This document shows positions 59,267 to 64,000 of a stretch of 64,000 nt of DNA, piece after piece. The stretch is from positions 124,001-188,000 of the forward strand of contig DEMH01000009.1 of assembly GCA_002354805.1 (NCBI GenBank), written 5' to 3'. The DNA comes from Gammaproteobacteria bacterium UBA2675 (GTDB taxonomy: Bacteria > Pseudomonadota > Gammaproteobacteria > Pseudomonadales > Pseudohongiellaceae). Made by a program: the position numbers and the translations under genes. Every line of letters starts with the position of its first letter. The first letter of the stretch is position 1. The notes beneath the pieces are model-generated. The model ran no database searches and was not told where the DNA came from. It was given only the letters and a program-made list of their open reading frames with translations.

Positions 59267-60350
59267 TGCACGTTCAGACACTGACGACTATCGGTCACTT
59301 TTTCTGGGTGACCTGCCCCTGATTGATACACGGGCCCCGGTTGAGTTCGAGCACGGGGCCTTTCCTTCAGCGGTAAACCTGCCACTGATGACAGATGACG
59401 AGCGTGCCCAGGTCGGCACCTGCTACAAGGCACAGGGCCAAAAGGCGGCCATTGCCCTGGGACATCAACTGGTCAACGGGGAAGTCAAGCAGGCGCGTAT
59501 TGAGCAGTGGCTGAGCTTTGCCCGGCAACATCCTGATGGCTATCTGTACTGCTTTCGGGGCGGGTTGCGGTCCCAGATCTGTCAGCAGTGGCTTGCCGAG
59601 GCCGGGCTGCAATATCCTCGCGTTGTTGGCGGTTACAAAGCCATGCGGCGGTTTCTGCTGCTGGAACTGGAGCGCTATTGCATGCAGGGCTCCCTGATAA
59701 TCCTGGCAGGCCACACCGGAGCGGCCAAGACAGAGCTTCTCAAACATGTACCCATGGCGGTCGACCTGGAGCATCATGCCAATCATCGTGGCAGCGCATT
59801 CGGGAAGCGGCCTGACGGTCAGCCAGCGCAGATCGACTTCGAAAATGCTGTCATCATCGATATGCTCAAAAAATGTCACCAGGCGCCAGGACTACCTGTT
59901 GTGCTGGAGGACGAAAGTCGACTGATAGGGCGCTGTTCATTGCCGCCGGTGCTGCGTGATGCCATGGCCAAAGCGCCAGTCGTGCTGCTGGAGGCAGACC
60001 TGGAGTCACGCACTGAGCACTCCTGGGAGAATTACATTCTACGCAAATCCACCGAATGGCTGGAGGTGGCAGGTGCCGAGCAAGGCTTTGACTGTTTTGT
60101 AGGGGATCTGCGCGAAGCGTTGTCCAGAATCCGCAAACGCCTGGGCGGTGAACGGTATGCGGAGATTGGTCGTATGCTGGAAGACGCTATTGATGCCCAT
60201 CGGCGTGGCGACGCCAGCCAGCACAAGTTGTGGATACGCCGGTTGCTGGAGGATTACTACGATCCCATGTACCAGTGGCAATGGCAGCGCCATGACTCAC
60301 GCGTCATGTTCCGTGGTAATTTCACGGACGTTTTAAACTACCTGCGCTAA
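59250..60350 (+). CDS. selU: tRNA 2-selenouridine synthase
   Basis: A 366-residue enzyme (also called MnmH) that replaces sulfur with selenium in tRNA wobble 2-thiouridines through a geranylated intermediate, using selenophosphate from SelD. GTG 59250 is chosen for AAGAGG upstream; the frame opens at TTG 59223. Rhodanese domain with catalytic Cys101 (YLYCFRGGLRSQICQQWL); P-loop domain with AGHTGAAKTELL, where the Gly before Lys in the usual GxxxxGK(S/T) is Ala. EDESRLIGR and HSWENYILRKSTEW are typical. Coupled to selD. Confidence 0.94.
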   Translation: MSSCVDARSDTDDYRSLFLGDLPLIDTRAPVEFEHGAFPSAVNLPLMTDDERAQVGTCYKAQGQKAAIALGHQLVNGEVKQARIEQWLSFARQHPDGYLYCFRGGLRSQICQQWLAEAGLQYPRVVGGYKAMRRFLLLELERYCMQGSLIILAGHTGAAKTELLKHVPMAVDLEHHANHRGSAFGKRPDGQPAQIDFENAVIIDMLKKCHQAPGLPVVLEDESRLIGRCSLPPVLRDAMAKAPVVLLEADLESRTEHSWENYILRKSTEWLEVAGAEQGFDCFVGDLREALSRIRKRLGGERYAEIGRMLEDAIDAHRRGDASQHKLWIRRLLEDYYDPMYQWQWQRHDSRVMFRGNFTDVLNYLR

Positions 60351-60383
60351 GGTGCCACTCACCGACAGACGACGGAGCCAACA

Positions 60384-61601
60384 ATGACGACGCCTGTATC
60401 AGAACCTGAAACAAGAAAAAGCAGCACATGGGAGGTCTTCCGTGTCTTTCTGCGATTGGGGCTGACCTCTTTCGGCGGGCCTGTTGCGCACCTTGGATAT
60501 TTTCGTGAGGAGTTTGTCAACCAGCGGCGCTGGATGAGTGAACGCAGCTACGCTGACCTGGTTGCCTTGTGTCAGTTTCTGCCCGGGCCGGCGAGCAGTC
60601 AGGTCGGTCTGGCAGTTGGCATGTCGCGAAGTGGATACCGCGGCGCCGCGGCTGCCTGGCTGGGCTTTACCATGCCTTCTGCGATCGCGCTGATTCTGGT
60701 GGCACTGGGAATTGGTGTCTACGCCGACGGCATTAACTCAGGCCTGCTTGGCGGCCTCAAGGTCGCCGCAGTTGCAGTAGTGGCGCAAGCCGTGTGGGGA
60801 ATGGCGCGAAATCTTTGCCCGGATACACCACGCATTACCTTGATGGCGGTTGCTACCTGCCTGATGCTGATCAGTCAGACCGCCTGGTCGCAGGTGGCCG
60901 TTATCATTGCTGCAGGCGTGACGGGTTTGTTTCTGTTCAAAGCCGACACACAGAGTTCAGATGATGATGGATTGCAGGTTTCGGTAAGTCGACGCGCCGG
61001 TATTTTCTGGCTCATGCTGTTTTTTATTCTGTTGCTGGCGCTACCGGTGCTTGCAGGCACGATGTCATCCCAGACGCTGGACATGATTGATGCGTTCTAT
61101 CGAGCCGGTGCGCTGGTCTTTGGTGGTGGCCACGTGGTGTTGCCTTTGCTGCAGGCTGAGGTGGTGCCGACTGGCTGGGTCAGCGAGGACAATTTTCTGG
61201 CCGGATACGGAGCCGCGCAGGCCGTGCCGGGTCCCTTATTCACATTTGCAGCATTTCTGGGTGCGGCAATGAATCAACTTCCTACGGGTTGGCTGGGCGG
61301 ACTTATCTGCCTGCTGGCGATATTTGTACCATCGTTCCTGCTGATTGCCGGCGCATTGCCATTCTGGCAACAGCTGCGGCAGAGTCCGCGTATTCAGTCA
61401 GCTTTGATGGGAGTCAATGCCGCAGTGGTCGGCTTGTTGCTGGCGGCACTTTATGATCCGGTGTGGACCAGCGGCGTCAACGACGCCGCCGATTTTGGTC
61501 TGGCGCTACTGGCGCTGGTGGCTCTGGCCACCTGGCGCCTGCCCCCGTGGCTGGTGGTGGCAAGCTGCGCCGTTGCTGGCTGGGCGATCAGCCTGGTCTG
61601 A
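60384..61601 (+). CDS. chrA: Chromate transporter family protein ChrA
   Basis: A 405-residue inner-membrane protein of the CHR family, two-domain form. Each half carries the family motif: FRVFLRLGLTSFGGPVAHLG with CQFLPGPASSQ in the N-half, and YRAGALVFGGGHVVLPLLQA with GAAQAVPGPLFTFAAFLGAA in the C-half. It should export chromate, though many homologues have unproven substrates. ATG with GGAG upstream. It is 33 bases after selU and may be co-transcribed, but function does not link them. Confidence 0.92.
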   Translation: MTTPVSEPETRKSSTWEVFRVFLRLGLTSFGGPVAHLGYFREEFVNQRRWMSERSYADLVALCQFLPGPASSQVGLAVGMSRSGYRGAAAAWLGFTMPSAIALILVALGIGVYADGINSGLLGGLKVAAVAVVAQAVWGMARNLCPDTPRITLMAVATCLMLISQTAWSQVAVIIAAGVTGLFLFKADTQSSDDDGLQVSVSRRAGIFWLMLFFILLLALPVLAGTMSSQTLDMIDAFYRAGALVFGGGHVVLPLLQAEVVPTGWVSEDNFLAGYGAAQAVPGPLFTFAAFLGAAMNQLPTGWLGGLICLLAIFVPSFLLIAGALPFWQQLRQSPRIQSALMGVNAAVVGLLLAALYDPVWTSGVNDAADFGLALLALVALATWRLPPWLVVASCAVAGWAISLV

Positions 61602-61644
61602 GTCATAAGGTGAAGCGGCCACGCTGTGTGGCCGCACGACTGCT

Positions 61645-62568
61645 TCAGTCCAGCGGCAGTATGCCCAGCGCGTTGTTGTTGTTCATCGGGATGATGATCT
61701 GGTTTTGCACAGAGTCATAACAGATTGAAGCGGCGCTCGGGATGCCCTGCGCAATCACCTCAGCCTCTTCGCCCGGACGAATACGGGAAATGCTGCCGAA
61801 TCGCACACTGCTCACGTACTTGGTGCCATCCTCAGTCACTATCACACCGTCATTGCCAGCTTCCACGGCATATTCAGTCTGCAGAAGTTCGCCAGAGGGG
61901 GCGAATGTCATCACATGGTTGTTGCCGATATTGACGACAACAATATTGCCATCATTGTCTATCGCCACGCCATTGGGTGCCATCAGCGGGCTGCCATCAA
62001 TAAACACAGATGCGTCACCATCCGCCGTAATACGATAGACGCGTTGTGGATCTCGGGTGTTGGAGGCGTAAATGGTACCGTCTTCAGTCACACCAATGCC
62101 ATTGAGCATGCTGGCGCCGGCTTCTGCGACGGAGTAGGCCTCGAGGGGCTGACCGCTGGCCAGATCAAACGTGCGCACGTGATCCATATCTGCCACATAC
62201 AGCACGCCGTTGCGAATTGCGCTACCCAGGGGATGGTTCAGCGTCAGGCCATTGCGATCATTGCCAATCCATTTTGCAGTGTGGACGGTGCCATCAGGAT
62301 TAATCAGGGAGACGTAGCCGTCATTCGGTTGCATGTCTTCTGAAACACCGGCGTTCATGGCCAGAATCAGGTTCCGCTCGGGATCGAAGGTACAGCTCTC
62401 GGCAAATCGGAAGCTGCCAAAGACTTTGACGTTGCTGGACATCGGCGTGGCCTGGCCAGCCTGATTGACTGTACCCAGGGGCTCTCCTGCCTGGAAAGAC
62501 CCGGTTTGTGCGGCGACCGTTGAACTGGCCGCGATTGCAAGCACACCAAAGATGGTACGAAAACTCAT
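61645..62568 (-). CDS. Exported SMP-30/NHL-type beta-propeller protein
   Basis: A 307-residue protein with a signal peptide (MSFRTIFGVLAIAASSTVAA, cleavage near AQ) and strong AAGGAG. The mature part is a six-bladed propeller of the gluconolactonase/SMP-30 type: repeated VxEDGTIYxSxxxxxxVYRI units such as IGVTEDGTIYASNTRD, PNGVAIDNDGNIVVVNIGNN and GNDGVIVTEDGTKYVSSVRF. A periplasmic lactonase or binding role is possible; catalytic residues could not be confirmed. Confidence 0.82.
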   Translation of the reverse strand: MSFRTIFGVLAIAASSTVAAQTGSFQAGEPLGTVNQAGQATPMSSNVKVFGSFRFAESCTFDPERNLILAMNAGVSEDMQPNDGYVSLINPDGTVHTAKWIGNDRNGLTLNHPLGSAIRNGVLYVADMDHVRTFDLASGQPLEAYSVAEAGASMLNGIGVTEDGTIYASNTRDPQRVYRITADGDASVFIDGSPLMAPNGVAIDNDGNIVVVNIGNNHVMTFAPSGELLQTEYAVEAGNDGVIVTEDGTKYVSSVRFGSISRIRPGEEAEVIAQGIPSAASICYDSVQNQIIIPMNNNNALGILPLD

Positions 62569-62594
62569 AAGCGTTTCTCCTTAAACAGGACAGT

Positions 62595-63269
62595 TTGTAT
62601 ACTGTGCCAAATGTTCGGCCCAGTTTACTTGATACTGGCCGCCTCGATACAGGTATCATCGTCATTACTACGCAATTCATCGTTTCTGTGTTTCTGTTTG
62701 CCCTGGCAGCCGCCATCACCCCCGGTCCCAACAATGTCATGTTGATGAGCTCGGGAGTGAATTTTGGTTTTCGGCGCAGCGTGCCGCTTCTGCTGGGTGT
62801 GTGTATCGGGTTTCCGGCCATGTTTCTGGCTATTGGATTCGGGTTGGGCACGGTATTCCAGCAATCTCCTCAATTGCATGAAATCATCAGCATCATAGGC
62901 ATCGTCTATCTGCTGTACCTGGCCTGGCGCATTGCGCGATCGGGCGAGCCAGAGCGGGCGCGCGACATCAAGCCATTGACCTTTCTGCAGTCAGCCGCCT
63001 TTCAATGGGTCAACCCCAAGGCCTGGGTGATGGCTACCGGTGCCATTGCTGCCTTCACAACTATAGATGGGAATATCTATCTGCAGGTGATCAATCTGGC
63101 ACTGATTTTTATAACTGCAGCCGTGCCCAGCGCGCTCACCTGGCTGTTCTTTGGTCTGGGATTGCAGGCTATGCTGTCCGATCCGCAGCGCCTGCGGCTG
63201 TTCAACTACGTGATGGCGGGTTTGCTGGTGCTGTCCATGCTCCCGGTGATTATGGACCTGCTGGAATAA
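62595..63269 (+). CDS. LysE-family amino acid/metabolite exporter
   Basis: A protein of up to 224 residues with about six membrane spans. The RhtB/LysE signature is seen as FLFALAAAITPGPNNVMLMS with FGFRRSVPLLLGVCIGF, then FQWVNPKAWVMATGAIAAF. It exports amino acids or similar solutes. The 5' end is unresolved: the frame offers TTG 62595 and GTG 62604 with no well-spaced ribosome site, while homologous sequence begins only around ITTQFIVSVF. Divergent from the propeller gene with 26 bases between starts. Confidence 0.88.
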   Translation: MYTVPNVRPSLLDTGRLDTGIIVITTQFIVSVFLFALAAAITPGPNNVMLMSSGVNFGFRRSVPLLLGVCIGFPAMFLAIGFGLGTVFQQSPQLHEIISIIGIVYLLYLAWRIARSGEPERARDIKPLTFLQSAAFQWVNPKAWVMATGAIAAFTTIDGNIYLQVINLALIFITAAVPSALTWLFFGLGLQAMLSDPQRLRLFNYVMAGLLVLSMLPVIMDLLE

Positions 63270-63270
63270 A

Positions 63271-63305
63271 AAAAGCGGCGCCTCCATCAGGAGATACCGC
63301 TCTTT
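63271..63305. terminator. Bidirectional terminator
   Basis: AGCGGCGCCTCC (63274-63285), loop ATCA, GGAGATACCGCT (63290-63301): 9 of 12 positions pair, with a 3-base internal mismatch. An A-run precedes and CTTTAT follows. It separates lysE from the convergent NHL gene. Confidence 0.6.
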
Positions 63306-63374
63306 ATCAGACTATTGCTGGATCAAACGATTAAAAATGCCCGGCCTTGCAGAGCCAGACCGGGCTGTTACCAA

Positions 63375-64000
63375 TCAGTGTTGCGGGAAGTTGTCTGGCA
63401 GCAGACGGGGCACGAATTTGGTCATACCCTGCACCGGACCAACTTCACCAGCGTAGATATTGCCGTTGCGATCAACGGTCACACCTTCACCCATGGCACC
63501 AATGCCACCCATGCCGGTAGGACGCTCGGACATATGCTCCGGGATGTAGTACCAGACATCACCAGTGCGCGCGCTGCCAATACGCAGGCCCTTGCGCCAG
63601 CCTGGGTTGTAGTTGGCATCAGATTCGGAATCGATGGCGTAAAGAACGTCGTTCTCGTCGATGAACATACCGCTGATGCGACTGAACTGGTACCAGGTGT
63701 CCAGATGATTACCGTCCTGATCAAAGATCTGGATACGGCGATTACCACGGTCGGCGACAAATATGCGACCCTGCGAATCCATTGCCAGCGCGTGTGGTGA
63801 TCTCATCTCGCCTTCAGCGTATCCCCAAGTGCCCCAGCTTTTCACGAAGCTGCCATCGGGTGCAAACTTGGAGATGCGGCTCAGGGCACGAGGGCCTTCC
63901 TCATCCATGAACTGTGCACTGTGGGTCTCGGCCACAAAAATATGGCCATCAGGAGCCACCAGGACGTCATTGGGTTCGGTAAAGTGAGTGGGCGGGTTGC
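63375..64000 (-). CDS. NHL-repeat beta-propeller protein, 5' end beyond the window
   Basis: The reading frame stays open through the window edge (upstream residues read PTHFTEPNDVLVAPDGHIFV), so at least 208 residues are present and the N-terminus is missing. Repeats of NHL type: SPHALAMDSQGRIFVADRGN with RRIQIFDQDGNHLDTW, ISGMFIDENDVLYAIDSESD and GEGVTVDRNGNIYAGEVGPV, as in peptidyl-alpha-hydroxyglycine lyase-like propellers. Ends LLPDNFPQH. Function unassigned; probably exported like its neighbour, but the signal region is out of view. Confidence 0.85.
   Translation of the reverse strand, partial: NPPTHFTEPNDVLVAPDGHIFVAETHSAQFMDEEGPRALSRISKFAPDGSFVKSWGTWGYAEGEMRSPHALAMDSQGRIFVADRGNRRIQIFDQDGNHLDTWYQFSRISGMFIDENDVLYAIDSESDANYNPGWRKGLRIGSARTGDVWYYIPEHMSERPTGMGGIGAMGEGVTVDRNGNIYAGEVGPVQGMTKFVPRLLPDNFPQH

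Noticed and set aside
1..64000. tRNA, rRNA, prophage or insertion sequence
   Set aside because: Read for cloverleaf-like CCA ends, integrase, transposase and phage structural proteins; none recognised. Weak RNA genes could still be missed without a covariance search.

Overview
The window looks like a chromosomal segment of a marine-type gammaproteobacterium. Housekeeping genes are of gammaproteobacterial type (glmS, hexR-like, yaaA, yciA, mdoGH, the gmk-rpoZ-spoT-ridA-recG string, divergent oxyR/katG, selD-selU), and spoT-ridA and recG/oxyR proximity recalls pseudomonad-like order. The genus cannot be fixed from sequence alone. No rRNA, tRNA, CRISPR array, integrase or transposase was recognised. 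Genes are tightly packed and no gene-free stretch exceeds about 300 bases.

Region 1 (1-20700): the 3' part of glmS, including the attTn7-type 3' end, is followed by a co-directional six-gene locus. It encodes an ECF sigma factor, a membrane anti-sigma-like protein, an animal-type heme peroxidase, a 174-residue protein of unknown function, an exported TPR-CHAT (caspase-like) protease and a 3923-residue exported protein. The last carries three leucine-rich-repeat plus beta-sandwich modules, cadherin-like domains and a helical region. This is the best candidate for an undescribed system: a sigma-controlled peroxidase/protease/giant surface protein set in a known integration hotspot.

Region 2 (20798-34937): mostly core genes. 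These are a HexR-like regulator, a COG3146 protein, a receiver-domain regulator, yaaA, a DUF4265 protein, a small membrane protein, yciA, a cystine symporter, uvrD, gcdH and the osmoregulated periplasmic glucan genes mdoG-mdoH. Two near-identical perfect palindromes (REPIN-like) sit between convergent gene pairs.

Region 3 (35155-44354): a coherent but unnamed biosynthetic cluster. It holds an LTA-synthase-like sulfatase-fold membrane protein, two methyltransferases, a GT4 glycosyltransferase, GTP cyclohydrolase II, a stand-alone RibD reductase domain, an MDR dehydrogenase, a PTPS-like protein, a flippase-like membrane protein and a CDP-alcohol phosphatidyltransferase. Together they suggest a pyrimidine- or pterin-derived, glycosylated and methylated headgroup joined to a phospholipid. 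The product is inference.

Region 4 (44633-60350): an exported hypothetical protein, a VapBC-like toxin-antitoxin pair with a visible sigma-70 promoter, ubiA, an HDOD protein, recG, ridA, spoT, rpoZ and gmk. Then come oxyR diverging from an exported KatG, and selD-selU for tRNA selenouridine.

Region 5 (60384-64000): chrA, an exported beta-propeller protein, a LysE-family exporter and a second NHL-type propeller cut by the window end. Peroxide handling recurs across the window (heme peroxidase, YaaA, OxyR, KatG).
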